The notes: generated from the letters alone by a model not told the origin. A DNA stretch of 64,000 nucleotides from Rhineura floridana (GCF_030035675.1 NC_084483.1:148401425-148465424); one strand, 5' to 3'; shown: positions 44,968-57,185, counted from the stretch's first letter. Numbers and translations are program-made.

Positions 44968-47955
44968 TTAGGCTTATATCCCACCCGACTAGCAATAGCT
45001 CTCTGGGCAGTGAACAGCAGAAAAATACAATAAATACAAGAAGAAAACAATACAGTGCAAAAATCCAATTTAAATTATAATAAGTTAAAAGTACAGTTAA
45101 AATGCTTTGGGAAAGAGGAAGGTTTTAACTTGGCGCCGAAAAGATGACAATGTCGGCGCCAAGCGAACCTCCTCGGGGAGACTATTCCACAGTTCGGGGG
45201 CCACCACTGAGAAGGCCCTAGATCTTGTCATAACCCTCCGGGCCTCAGTATGAGTTGGAACTCGGAGGAGGGCCTTCGTAGCAGAACGTAGTGTATGGGC
45301 CGGTTCATAGCGGGAGAGGCGTTCCGACAAGTATCGTGGTCCCGCGCCGTGCAGGGCTTTATAAGTCAATACCAGCACTTTGAATCTGGCCGGGAAGCAT
45401 ATTGGTAGCCAGTGCAAGCGGGCCAGCACAGGTGTTATATGCTCGGACCGTTTGGTCCTTGTCAACAGTCTGGCCGCCGCATTTTGCACTAGCTGTAGCT
45501 TCCGAACTGTCTTCAGAGGCAGCCCAACGTAGAGTGCATTGCAGTAATCCAAATGTGAGGTTACCAGAGCATGTACAACCGATGTAAGGTCCTCCTTACT
45601 CAGATACGGGCGTAGCTGGGCTACCAACCGGAGTTGGTAGAACGCATTCCGAGCCACCGAGGCTACTTGAGCCTCAAGTGAAAGGGAAGAGTCTAGAATG
45701 ACTCCCAAGCTACGAACCTGCTCCTTTAGAGGGAGTGTAACCCCATCCAGGACAGGGAATATATCCATCATCCGATCAGAGAAACCATCCACCAACAGCA
45801 TCTCAGTCTTGTCAGGACTGAGCCTCAGTTTGTTAGCTCCCATCCAGTCCATTGTCGCGACCAGGCAACGGTTAAGCACATCGACGGCCTCACCTGAAGA
45901 AGATGAAAAGGAGAAGTAGAGCTGCATGTCATCAGCGTACTGATGACAACGGACTCCAAATCTCCTGATGACCGCACCCAACGGCTTCATGCAGATGTTA
46001 AAAAGCATGGGAGACAGAACTGACCCCTGCGAGACTCCACATTGGAGAACCCAGGGTGTCGAGCAATGTTCCCTAAGCACTACCTTCTAGAGATGGCCCA
46101 CCAAGTAGGAGCGGAACCACTGCCAAGCAGTACCTCCGACTCCCAACTCCGCCAGCCTCTCCAGAAGAATACCATGGTCGATGGTATCAAAAGCCTCTGA
46201 GAGGTCAAGGAGAATCAACAGAGTTACACTCCCTCTGTCTCTCTCCCGACACAGGTCATCATACAGGGCGACCAAGGCCGTCTGAGTGCCAAAACCGGGC
46301 CTAAAGCCCGATTGAAATGGATCGAGATAATCGGTTTCATCCAATAGCGCCTGGAGTTGGCCAGCAACCACTCGTTCCAAGATCTTGCCCAGGAATGGGA
46401 CATTTGCAACTGGTCTGTAGCTGCTGAAATCTTCTGGGTCCAAGGAAGGCTTCTTCAGGAGTGGTCTCACCACTGCCTCTTTCAGACAGCTGGGGACCAC
46501 TCCCTCTCGCAAAGAAGAATTTATCACCTCCTTGGCCCAGCCAACTGTCCCATCCCTGCTAGCTTTCACAAGCCAAGAGGGGCACGGGTCGAGTACTGAA
46601 GTGGTTGCACATACCAGTCCAAGCACCTTGTCCACGTCCTCGAGCTGAACCAACTGAAACTCATCCAATAAAACATGACAAGACTGTGCTCTGGACACCT
46701 CACTGGGATCAACTGCTATAAACTGGGAGTCTAAGTCCCGACAGATGCATAAGATCGTATGCTGAAAGTGCTCAGCAAACTCATTGCAGCGGGCTACTAA
46801 TGATTCAACCATGTCCTGAGGGCCTGCATGAAGTAGCCCTCGGACAACCCTAAAAAGCTCTGCTGGGCGGCAAAGGGATGATTTTATAGTGGTAGCGAAA
46901 TGATGTTTTTTTGCCGCCCTCACCGCTCTCACACACAGTTTGTTACAAGCACTAACCAGCGCATAATTGCATCCGTTGGGAGTTCGCCTCCATTTCCGCT
47001 CAAGCCGCCTCCTATCTTGCTTCATCGCTCTCAGCTCTGGTGTATACCAAGGAGCTGTATGAGCTCTGCATAGGAGAGGGCGCGCAGGAGCAATCATGTC
47101 AATGGCCCGGGTCATCTCCGCGTTCCACAGATCAACCAGGACTTTGACAGGAGCGCCAGTCCAGTCAGCCGGAAAAACCCCGAGAGCCTTCTGGAAACCT
47201 TCAGGATCCATTAGTCTCCAGGGGCGGACCATTTCAAGAGGTCCACCACCCTTGCAGAGGGAAGAGGCTACTGAAAGTCTAAACTTCAGCAAGCAGTGAT
47301 CTGTCCATGACAAAGGGAGAGATGTAAAACTCCCCACATCCAGATCACTATCCCCATGTCTGGTAGCAAAAATAAGGTCTAGAGTGTGCCCTGACATGTG
47401 CGTTGGGCCAGTAACATATTGAGACAGCCCCATGGTTGTCATGGAAGCCATGAAGTCCTGAGCCGTCCCAGACAAAGTCGCCTCGGCATGGATGTTGACA
47501 TCCCCCAGTACTAATAGTCTGGGGGATCTCAGCAATACCTCCGAGACGACCTCCGTCAGCTCAGTTAGGGAAGCCATTGGGCAGCAAGGTGGTCGGTACA
47601 CCAAAAGGATTCCCAGCCTGTCTCTCTGACCCAACACAAGGTGCAAACACTCCAGACCAGTGACTGTATGGACATGGTGCTTGGTGAGTGAGATGGAACT
47701 CTTGTAGACCACAGCAACCCCACCTCCCCGACCCTCAGATCTACCATGATGCTGAACCAAGTACCCCGGTGGGCAGAGCTGGGAGAGGCCAACTCCTCCC
47801 TGCTCGCCCACCCAGGTCTCGGTTATGCATGCCAGATCGGCTGCCTCGTCCAGAATCAAATCATGGACGAGAGAGGTTTTATTATGTACCGATCTGGCAT
47901 TAAAAAGCAGCAGTCCAAGGCTGTTTCCGTGCCAAAACCAGGCCCTTTTCTACCT
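44931..47955 (-). mobile_element. L2-type LINE, near-complete ORF2 (endonuclease and RT)
   Basis: On the - strand the frame runs from about 47955 to 45097 in one register with a single in-frame TAG at 46087-46089. The start reads LLLFNARSVHNKT. Endonuclease: [108 protein letters not shown]. The C-terminus ends RSRAFSVVAPELWNSLP...FLFPKAF. The tail is (TTTA)n at 44931-44969. About 950 codons; 5' UTR missing. A single stop in about 2.9 kb points to a young copy. Confidence 0.95.
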
Positions 47956-48734
47956 AGTACATTTTAGAAAAATGAAGCAAATGCTATTTTACTACTATTT
48001 TAGTAGTACTATTTACTACTAATTACTGTTATTTTAGTAGAAGAAAAGTGAAAGATAATTAAGCATGAAAGATGGAGGGTGCAGATTTAATATACAGAAG
48101 TTCCAGTATGACTTTTTGACATGGCATATACTAGGAAAATGCGCCTTCAAAGTTCATAGCTGTTCTCTGTGAGCTGATTCACCCTGAATCATAGCCACCT
48201 CTATAGCTGCCACTATGCTTTTTCCAGTATCCTGGTGTGTTCTATCCTATCCAGGATGAGTATTACAAGCTGCACAGTAAAACTCTGTAGTGGTCAGATA
48301 AGGGCATTTCTAAATCATTAGGGAACAACATCCTGCTCCCTTTACAAATGGATATGCTAACTGCAGCAGTCCAATGAAATGAAAGGCAATGTGTTATTTG
48401 TGGATACAGTATAATTTATACTATACAGTGAACTGCATGGAGGATCTGAGCAGAGAACAATAGCTACTGAACAGAATGGAAACGAGACACAGGTTTTGCA
48501 GGGAGGACATCTCATGAAGAAATAAATCACTGTGAAGGTATCAGACAATTAAAAAAGCTATCTTATGTCAATAATGCACAGTGAGAGAATAATAAAGAAA
48601 ATATAAAAATAAAGTTTGAAAAATCATGCATAGGTAGAGGAAATTAACTGGGGTTAAGAGAATGCCATCCAATAAGGCTCAAACGGAGGGAGAATTTGAA
48701 GAATAATTCTGAGCAGTCAGAAAAAAAATTGGCT

Positions 48735-48800
48735 AAGGCTGCAATTCTACACACATATAGGAGAGTACATCTTATTGAACTCAACAGGACTTAGTGAATG
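48735..48800. repeat. Fragment of the 'CAATCCTATAC' foldback family
   Basis: Contains 'ggctgcaattctacacacat' and 'cttattgaactcaacaggac', the left half of the family. Confidence 0.35.
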
Positions 48801-49635
48801 AACCAACATGAAACATAACAACATGATGCTAATTTTGCAAGAAACTGGATTGTACATATAGCTATAGTTGGGACATGCAGTTATATTCCCAGATTGCGAC
48901 AAGTGTGGATGATACAAAATACGGTAGCACTGTCTAGACACAAGAGTAAAGGGAAGGGGGGAAAAGATGCATGGATGTCGTCAAGAGGGATTTGAGCTTC
49001 AATCTCATGAACAGCGACACTTCGTGCCCACTTATGTCATGCAACTGTCAGCAGGATTGTAAGCCTTAAAGGTAAAGGTGTCCCCGCACTTGTAGTGCAA
49101 GTCATTTGAACTGTAAAATATTTGCAATGAGGAATAATAAAAAGAATTGGCCCTTAAGATAGGTGAAACCAAGGAGAAGAAGGATCACATACTCCACCTA
49201 ATGGTCCAGCTAGGAATTTACAATTAACTTAGAGCCCACTTGTTCCTAGGCTAGCATCTGATGGTCACCAACCTTAATTACACATATAAGTAACATGTAA
49301 TTTAACATTTTGGAATGTTTGGGGAAAAACAGACAAGATGTAGCACTATTGTTTTGAAATAAAAATATTAAGTCACAATTACATTCTAGTCGCATTACTG
49401 TCCTTCAATATGGCAAAGAAAAACATGTACAGAAAACAGAAATGTATCCAAAAGACACAGACAAGGCTGAAACAGAAAGAGGAAAAGAAAAAAGGTTATC
49501 TTAATTCTCTTTGACAAACAGATATATTGTTCTTTCCCACTTAAAAGAAAAAAAAAGAATACTACCATCAAAAATCCATGAAGAAACTATTTTTCTTAAT
49601 TGTAAAACTGATTCAACTTGCACATTTTCCTAGCG

Positions 49636-49802
49636 TATGTCCTGCCTTATAGAGAATCAGACCAATGCTCCATTCAGGTTAGTGCTGACTGGCAATTGAT
49701 CTCCAAAGTTTCAGACAGGAATCTTTCTCCCTTTACCTGGAGATGCCAGGGACTAAACTTGGAGCCTTTTGTACTCACCACATATGTTCTACACTGAACT
49801 AA
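49636..49802 (-). repeat. tRNA-headed SINE with CR1-like tail, diverged
   Basis: On + it reads 'tgccttatagagaatcagac' (tail) then 'ctggagatgccagggactaa' and 'actgaacta' (head, reversed). Same family as 30499-30688. Confidence 0.65.
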
Positions 49803-49898
49803 GGTCCTCTGCACACTTGTGCTTTACAATACAGAGTGAAAATTGTTTCTATGAGGCCCATTTGATATCATTTCAAGTCCTCTGTTACTCAAACTTAC

Positions 49899-49959
49899 CA
49901 CTGGTGACTCTCAGCACTTAATGGATCCAAAGTTATAGCATTCTCACCAACAAGCTTTC
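49899..49959 (-). CDS. RMDN2: RMDN2 exon, KLVGENAITLDPLSAESHQW segment
   Basis: On the - strand after acceptor CATCTATTACAG the exon adds GA to complete a Gly codon, reads KLVGENAITLDPLSAESHQ and ends TG|GTAAGT inside the Trp codon (61 nt, phase 1 in, phase 2 out). Human RMDN2 aligns as GKTLSERAINRAPMNGHCHLW. The A-I-x-L-D-P turn and the Trp are typical of the TPR-like repeat. Both phases agree with the neighbouring exons, which supports the model. Confidence 0.92.
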
Positions 49960-50141
49960 CTGTAATAGATGTATTAATAGGACTTAAAGTGCTATCCATG
50001 ATCTAACAATAAACCAGCTGAAGAATATGCTATGCAATATAAAGAAATCAACAGAAAAGTGTTCAAAATCAGTTCAAATAGTAACTAACTTAAAATGATG
50101 ATCACCTATCCTTACCATATTTGCCCTGAGGCAAGTCTCAA

Positions 50142-50524
50142 CAGCTGGTATAGCACAGTGGGGAGGAGAGCCTGCCTGGGAGTCCAGAGTCTGATTTCAA
50201 ATCCCCACTCGTGTCTCCTGGGAGTCAAGGGCCAGCTAAAGATCACTCTCACAATGAGTGGCTCAGGGGTTACATGCCCTGCCACCTATGTAGCCGTGGG
50301 CAAGCTGCACAGTCCCAAGGAGCCCAGTTGCCCCTGCAATTGCAGACAAGGAAGGGGCTGGCTTGTGCAGCTGTGGCAAGCTGAGCAGGCCCTAGCCAGC
50401 TGGGGAGGACTAGCCTCAGAGGGAGGCAATGGTAAACCCCCTCTGAATACCGCTTACTATGAACACCCTACTCATAGGGTCACCATAAGTCGGGATTGAC
50501 TTGAAGGCAGTCCATTAACATTTT
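50142..50524 (+). repeat. Long composite tRNA-headed SINE with an unusual middle
   Basis: The head 'agctggtatagcacagtggg' with 'gatttcaaatccccac' is tRNA-like but not the usual Sauria head. About 190 bp of middle sequence follows (50220-50410, with 'gtggcaagctgagcaggccc') that other copies here lack. The end is the shared Sauria body and tail ('gggaggcaatggtaaacccc', 'tcaccataagtcgggattga'). The exact 10-bp direct repeat CAAGTCTCAA at 50132-50141 and 50525-50534 shows that the whole unit inserted at once. Confidence 0.85.
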
Positions 50525-50828
50525 CAAGTCTCAATTATTTCAGTGGGCCGTGCTTCCAGGATAAACATGCTTAGAACTGCAGCTAGTAACTGAAAAATGC
50601 AGTGTATGCATAAAGAGAACCCACCACCACCCTAATAGGCTGAGTATTGATCCTTCTGAAAAGCTGTCAGCTCCAGTATCCTGCAAGCAAAAGACAAGGT
50701 TGGAGCAGTGGAATCTCATCCTCTGGAACCTCAGGTAGGATTATAAGCTCAGTCTATACGGTCACCATTTTACATGGGAGAAGACAGGCTAGGCACAAGG
50801 AAAATCAGATTGATACCACTAACTCTAG

Positions 50829-50963
50829 CACTGGGGTGGGGAAATATATGGCTCTCCAAATGCTGTTGCATTCCCTTCAGCCCTAGCAAGCATGTGTAAT
50901 GGTCAGGGATGACAGGAGTTGTAGTTCAACATCATCTGGAGAGCCACAGGTTCCCCATCCTTG
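50829..50963. mobile_element. hAT-like foldback MITE
   Basis: Left 'tggggaaatatatggctctc' pairs with right 'gagagccacaggttccccat'; inside 'gatgacaggagttgtagttc'. CTCTAGC repeats flank it (50823-50829 and 50964-50970), probably the target duplication. Confidence 0.75.
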
Positions 50964-51109
50964 CTCTAGCTGGATTTTGAACTCCAAGTTTGTAAACGAT
51001 AATTTTTTGTACTTCTTGCACACATCATTTATTTGATCTTTATTCCTGTGAAATTTTTGCTTGAATTATCAAATATTATTTTAATAAAAAAGTATATTGC
51101 CCAGCTGAC

Positions 51110-51212
51110 CTTCAGAAGCATAGTTCTTTTTTTCTTCAGCCTCTGTGGTTATCACAAACATGTCCCCATATGCTCGGGCAAGCCTCCAAAGAAAGCCAGT
51201 ATGGTTTCTGTA
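51110..51212 (-). CDS. RMDN2: RMDN2 exon, [12 protein letters not shown] segment
   Basis: On the - strand after the acceptor TTTACATACAG the exon reads [18 protein letters not shown], then [16 protein letters not shown] and the first base of Gly (103 nt), donor AAG|GTCAGC. Human RMDN2: FRDEIEFMWRFARAYGDMYE. The W-R-x-A-R-A-Y-G-D-M block is the hallmark of the RMDN family and begins its TPR-like fold. Phase 0 in, phase 1 out, agreeing with both neighbours. A second AG four bases further in (TACAG) is in a wrong phase. Confidence 0.95.
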
Positions 51213-51674
51213 CTGTATGTAAACAGAATTAGATACATTAGATCGCCTTCACTATAGCTTTCTTTTGACATGATTAATATGCATACTATGCTAGTCCCCA
51301 CATGCCTTTCTGTACATATGAAAGCATATTGTATTTTAATTTACTGTACTCAGTCAATAATTTATTTTGTATGTCTTTTCAGATTCTTCTGTTGCAGCAA
51401 CTAATATGTTTAAGAACTAAATGGACACTGCAAATCTATGCAGTAGTTTTTCCAGTCACTCTTACTCTACAACAAAATGTACAGTTGTGGTTAGTTTGTT
51501 GTCAGAGAATCCGTGGAGATAGTACTATCTCTATATAGGGGTGCACTACTAGCACACCACAGAAAATGGTTGCAACTCAGTCCTTTCTCTGCTGTGCAAC
51601 TTTTCTGCTTGAAGGGATTTGGTAGAAGAATTACATTCTCAGCCATAAAATGTGACTTGAATACCAGACAAATG

Positions 51675-51800
51675 CACACCACAATTTAAAGCACACACCC
51701 CAAATCCTGTGAACTGCAGTTCACTCCTCACTTAACTACAATTCCCAGTACCCTTCAATACTGGTGGTGATGGGGATGTGTTTTAAATGTACACTGTGCA
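51675..51800. repeat. Possible foldback MITE of another family
   Basis: 'gaactgcagttcactcctca' and 'aactacaattcccagtaccc' plus the flanking 'tttaaagcacacacccc' and 'ggggatgtgttttaaatgta' are inverted pairs. I see no certain target duplication. Confidence 0.5.
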
Positions 51801-53526
51801 TGCAGCCAAGATTATATTTGTCTAATACTCAAGCCACAACATTTTGTGGTTGAAGAAAGAGTGGTATCTCCTACCTGTAGATTGAAATAGTGCGGCTCAT
51901 TTTGCCACCTCAGAATTCTACTACCTTGCTCAGTTTCATACTTGAAGGCAGGCCTGAGATTTGTTAGTTTTATTTAACCCTTAAGAAAAGCCCTCTTTGG
52001 CAAAATAAACTTGTATATGTATAGGGAGCAGCTGGGATGAGCATGGTAGCGCTGCCCTATCACTCTTCAACTCATGCAGGGCCATCTTCTGAAGTAAGGA
52101 AGGTTTTTGTACTCATGGAAGCTTGTCACATGTTTTACAACCCTGCAAAAAGGGCTCTAAAGCACATGGGGAGCTTCCATGAGTACAGAAGGCTCCTGTT
52201 GCAAACAGTTGTCCTTCATGAGTTGGGAGGGCAATGAAATGACAAATGAGGAACAGAGCTACCACTTCATCTGCATTGCCCATCCCTCACATATTTAAGT
52301 CTTTATCATAACACCTAAAGAGGGCTAGATGGCAGATAGTGAACTTGTGGCCCTTCAGACATTGTTGTACTACAACTCCCACAATTCCCGACTATTTACC
52401 ATTCTGACCGGGGCTGATGGGAGCTGGAGTCCAACATATGGAGACTATAGGTTCCCCAGCCCTGGACTAGAGACTTGACTATTTTACTTTCTGCTTTTGG
52501 CAACAGAAACGCAATCGATAACTTTCATTCACAGTAATGTAGTAAGGCCTTCACCACTGCACATCTTGCCCATATCTTTAAAAAGAGTGCACGTGAGCTT
52601 AAAGCAAGGTTGTTCTTATCCTATTTCAAAGCATTTTGTTCCAGGGACCAGACACAGATTGCTATTGCAGTTGAGAGTATAGCAATGTAACCCTGTGCTA
52701 GATCATGTGGGTAAGCCATAAAAGGGTCAAATTGAAAACAAAACCCTCTATTCCCTATCCTCCTATATACACTTGTAAACACATCTCATATCCTGCACAC
52801 TTGGATACAAGATCCTGGTGGCTACTGAAAAGCCGAGCCAAACTGGAAGAGTGACAGAAATCCCTCAAACCTTATTCTAATTCTTGCATGGCTTCGCATT
52901 ATCTCTTTCTTATGGCACCTTTGTAGTCTAGGACGTGTGAAACACAGTCTCTCATCAACCTGCACCACAGTTTCTTTCCCCAGTTTCTGGAAGAGGCCTG
53001 GGTGGTGCGGGAGGTGCTGCAGCCCGGTTCTTTTCACACAGAGCAGTGTAAGACTTTTCAGAATATTTTCATGCTGCAGAAAAAAAAAAAAACGTGCTCC
53101 AGCAGGACCTGCACCACAGGTAATATGAGAAGGAAGCCTAATTTGGTGTGTTGGCTTCTGTGCAAGTTTTCATATCTCATACCCTGGGCCTGTGAGGAGT
53201 GTGGCTTTGTCTACCAGTGCATGGAAACAGGAGCGAGCACAGATAACCATTCGTTAATTCGGTTAGGGGGAAATTGCTTCTAGCAAATATTTGGCACATG
53301 TACGCAATGCTAGAAAAGTGCCAGAATCACCTAGGCACTTGTGCTAATTTTTAAAGAGAGAACATGGGGCTGATCAGAGACCAGGGGCTTTTCACCCTAA
53401 AGCCAACCTTCACTAGCATCTCCTTTAATTTTAACATTACAAAAAACATTTAAGAGAATGCTACATAGTGCACTGAACTACAGCTTATAGTATGAAAAAC
53501 ATTAGCATGGTATGGGCCTTTTATAC
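51800..53526 (-). other. RMDN2: RMDN2 intron part, mostly unrecognised
   Basis: Lies in the intron 51213-53526 (donor GTATAA, acceptor ACATACAG). One hAT-like MITE is at 52331. An A run sits near 53080. No exon recognised. ORFs at 52937-53283 on + show no family. Confidence 0.45.
52331..52465. mobile_element. hAT-like foldback MITE
   Basis: Left 'gtggcccttcagacattgtt' and 'gtactacaactcccacaatt' pairs with 'ggggctgatgggagctggag' and 'tccaacatatggagac'. Right end 'ttccccagccctgg'. No exact target duplication was found. Confidence 0.65.
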
Positions 53527-53711
53527 CTTTTCCTCATTGTCAAACAACACTTTGAAGCCCTCTCTTTTCTCGATGTCCGAACCACAATGTAATCTGTCCA
53601 CCTCCTGTAGAAGATTAAATAATTCTATTTTCTCTTCAGGTGCCAAAGCAGATGTGGAAGACCTGATCCATCCTTTTTCTTCCTCAGAGTCTCCTTCAGT
53701 ATCAGTATGAG
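53527..53711 (-). CDS. RMDN2: RMDN2 exon, acidic linker and start of the helical domain
   Basis: On the - strand after acceptor TTACATTACAG the exon completes a split codon and reads HTDTEGDSEEEKGWIRSSTS, then a helix-forming part PEEKIELFNLLQEVDRLHCG and ends LFDNEEK; 185 nt, phase 1 in, phase 0 out, donor AAG|GTATAA. Human RMDN2 has NTDTEEQSF and LLQKVDHLRMSES with KEK at the end. The acidic TDTEGDSEEE run resembles the linker after the coiled coil. The preceding exon, with the N-terminal membrane anchor and coiled coil, was not recognised up to 64000. Confidence 0.88.
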
Positions 53712-54039
53712 CTGTAATGTAACTAAAACACGGGGGGGGGGGAGAGAAGGAAATAACTCAACCTCTTCTAAAGGCACTGAGAGGTAGCACTCGTAACAAT
53801 GCACCTTTTAACCATTTTACCAGTTATTCCATCTTAAGAAAGTTGCTCAGTTCATGTTGGAGTTACATTCATTTTAAAGTAGCCATACTGTGGAATACTA
53901 TTTACATTATGGCAATAACAATTAAATGATGCTAATCAGGCCACTGTCTTGTTGGATTATTTGAACAAAAAGCTTTTGCAGACTACTGCACTTTATACAG
54001 GTGGGAAAAAGGAATCACATTTTTGGCTTGTATTAGAGT

Positions 54040-56950
54040 TCTAGTTTTATTTGTTTATTAAATTTATATCCCACCCTTCTTCCCAGAAGGAGCCCAGGGC
54101 AGTACGCAAAAACATTAAAAGCACTTTAAAACATCTTTAAAACAAAAGACTTTAAAACATATTCAAACATCTTAAAAACATTTTTTTAAAACCTCTTAAA
54201 AAGCAATTCCAGCACAGACACAGACTGGGATAAGGTCTCTACTTAAAAGGCTTGTTGAAAGAGGAAGGTCTCCAACAGGCACCAGAAAGATAACAGAGAT
54301 GATGCCCGTCTAATATTTAAGGGGAGGGAATTCCAAAGGGTAGGTGCCACTACACTAAAGGTCTGCTTCCTATGTTGTGTGGAATGGACCTCTTAATAAG
54401 ATGGTATCTGCAGAAGGCCCTTGCCTGCAGAGCACAGTGATTGACTGGGTATATAAGAGGTAAGACAATATTTCAGGTATCCTGGTCCCAAGTTGTATAG
54501 GGCTTTGTACACCAAAACTAAAACCCCGAACTTAGCCTGGTAGCTAACGGGCAGCCAGTACAATTCTTTCAGCAGCTGGGTGACATGCCCGAGTTAGCAG
54601 TCACGCTGTTGTATTTTGCACCAGTTGCAGCTTCCGGCCCAACCTCAAGGATAGCCCCACATAGAGCACATTACAGTAATCCAATCTGGAGGTTACCGGC
54701 ACATGAACAACAGTAGCCAAGTTATCCTGGTCCAAAAACGGCAACAGCTGTCTTACCAGCCAAAGCTGGTAAAAGGCACTCCTAGCCACAGAGGTCACCT
54801 GGGCCTCTAGCGACAAAGATGGATCCAGGAGCACCCTCAGACTACGGACCTGCTCTTTCAGGGGGAGTATGACCCCACCCAAAGCAGGCAACTGACCAAT
54901 TATCCAAACTCAGCAACCACCAACCCACAGCGCCTCCGTCTTGCTAGGATTCAGACTCAGTTTATTGGCCCTCATCCAGCCCATCATTGAGCCTAGGCAC
55001 TGGTCCAGGGCTTGCATGGCCTCTCCCAATTCAGATGTTACAGAAAAACAGAGCTGGGTATCGCTAGCGTACTGCTGACACCTCACCCCAAATTTCCTCT
55101 TGACCACTCCCAAGGGCTTCATATAGATGTTAAACAGCATCAGGGACAAGATGGTACCCTGCAGCACCCCACAGCACAACTGCCAGGGGGTCAAAAGATA
55201 ATGGGCCAATGCTATTCTCTGAAAAGAACCCTGGGAGGGAGGATCAGAACCACTGTAAAAGAGTGCCTCCGATACCCATATCACCAAGTCAGTTCAGAAG
55301 GATACCATGGTCAATAATATCAAAAGCCACTGAGAGATCAAGTAAGAATAACAGGGTCGCATTTCCCCTGTCCTCCCAATAAAGATCATCCATCAGGGCG
55401 ACCAAGGCTGATTCAGTCCCATAACCAGGTCTGAACCCAGATTGGAATGGGTCAAGATATTCAGTTTCATCAAAGAGTACCTACAATTGCTGCACCACAA
55501 CCCTCTCAATCACCTTCCCTAAAAAGGGTATTGGCAACCGGACAGTAGTTGTCACAAACCAATGGGTCCAGGGTGGGCTTTTTCAGGAGTGGTTGGCTCA
55601 CTGCCTCTTTCAGGGCAGCTGGAACCACTCCCTACCGCAACGATGCTTTGACCATACCCTGGATCCATTCGGCCATACCTCCTTGGCAAGTTGTAATAAG
55701 CCAAGAAGGGCAAGGGTTGAGAAGACACGTTGCTGGCTGCATTGTCGCAACAACCTTGTCCACGTCATCAGGCTACATCAAATGAAACCGATCCCAAGAA
55801 GTTGCAACAGACGTTACACTGGACACCTCACTGGGGACTACAACAGATGTAGATGGGGCATCAAGATTGCTACAGAGTTGAAAAATCATACCCTCGAAGT
55901 GGCTTGCAAACAATTCACAGTGTGTTTCTAAATGGTCTAAAACTCTATTTCCTAGAGTTGATGTTAACAGACCCCTGACAATACAAAAAAGCTCCACTGG
56001 ATGGCTACTTGAGAATTGATGGAGGCAGAGATGGGCCTTCTTTGCCACCTCACTACCACACAGTAGGCACGGTTATATTTTACTTGTGCCTGATCAGCAC
56101 ATCTTTCACCACTTGAGCTCTAGCTATTGTCCAGCCTGTTTCGTTGCCCTTAGTTTACTGGTGTACCAAGGTGCAAGCTGGGCTCCACAATGCCAGAGAG
56201 GGCACTCAGGAACAACCATGTTAAAAGCCTGACACGTTTCATTGTTCCACAACATGACAAGGGCTTCCACAGGGTCACCTGCTCCCCCAGGGCATTCAGG
56301 AATCCAGTGGATTCCATTAGCCTCCGGGGGTGGATCATCTTAAATTGTCCACCACCCCTGCAGGGGAGGATTGGAGTCATAAGTCTAAACTTCATGAGGA
56401 AGTGGTTTGACCACAACAATGGAGTGACATCCCCCCCCAATCTCCAAACCATTGTTTCCTCCATCTGGAGCAAAAAACAAATTGTGGGTGTGCCCTGCCA
56501 TACGTGATGGACTGCTGACAACTTGAGACAGTCCCATGGTCATCATGGAGGCCATGCAGTCCCGAGCAGGAACACTTGAGGTAGCCTAAGCATGAACATT
56601 TAAATCATCTACGACTATTGTTTTGGGTTCCTCCAGTACCACAGCCAAGACAGCCTCCTCCAGGTTGGTCAGAGAAGCTGCCAGACAGCTGGGTGTCCTT
56701 GGCCTGACACCAGGTGCAGGCCCTCACAGCCAGCTCCAAGTCAGAGTGGTTTCCTGGTGACAGAGATGGAAGTTCTGTACACCACAGCAACCCCTCCCCA
56801 CCCCTCTGCCCCTGAAGCCTGTGCTGATGTTGCACTGAGTATCCAGGTGGGCAAAGCTGGGTCAGGTCAATTCCTCCCAGCTCACCCACCCAGGTCTCAA
56901 TAATGCACACCAAATCATGGATGAGTGCAGTCTTATTGTGTACTTATTGT
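54040..56950 (-). mobile_element. L2-type LINE, long but old and broken
   Basis: On the - strand from near 56945 (HDLVCIIETWVGELGG) through endonuclease, linker (VELFCIVRGLLTS), RT (PMLFN analogue [24 protein letters not shown]) to the C-terminus and 3' UTR at 54040-54200. The catalytic box reads YASD instead of YADD. At least five frame pieces show many breaks. The start lies at nearly the same ORF2 position as that of the copy at 44931-47955. Confidence 0.88.
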
Positions 56951-57099
56951 AGTTTTAGAGCCACTCATGTAGCTTTGGTTATCTCTATACCACTGACTTT
57001 TTATCTGTGAGAATTAGTAGAGAACAAATATTACAACAGATATATTATGAAACTCAATACAAATTTCAAATGCAGATTTTAAGAGTGAAAATCTTTCTA

Positions 57100-57182
57100 T
57101 GTATAATAATAATAATAATCTTTATTTATACCCCGCCCTTTTTCCAAAACTGGAACTCAGGGCGGCTTACAACTAAAAATGG
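57100..57182 (-). repeat. LINE 3' end fragment
   Basis: 'ataataataataatctttat', 'ttataccccgccctttttcc' and 'ctcagggcggcttacaac' are the reverse of an L2 tail like the one at 26350-26440. It directly abuts the Tigger-like MITE. Confidence 0.7.
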
Positions 57183-57185
57183 GTA

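Larger units (their letters stand above)
38880..49898 (-). other. RMDN2: RMDN2 intron, 11.0 kb
   Basis: Donor TG|GTAAGT, acceptor CTCTTTAG, phase 2. It carries a CR1 and two head-to-tail L2 copies, all in the same orientation as RMDN2, so they are transcribed in sense within its pre-mRNA. The parts 38890-39360, 39480-40440, 42890-43470 and 47960-49630 show no gene; an AC/T-rich tone is all that is seen. Confidence 0.75.

Noticed and set aside
50050-50145. A donor-like GGCAAATATG|GTAAGG on the - strand as the RMDN2 exon before 49959
   Set aside because: The needed frame has a stop just upstream; the true exon was found at 51110-51212.
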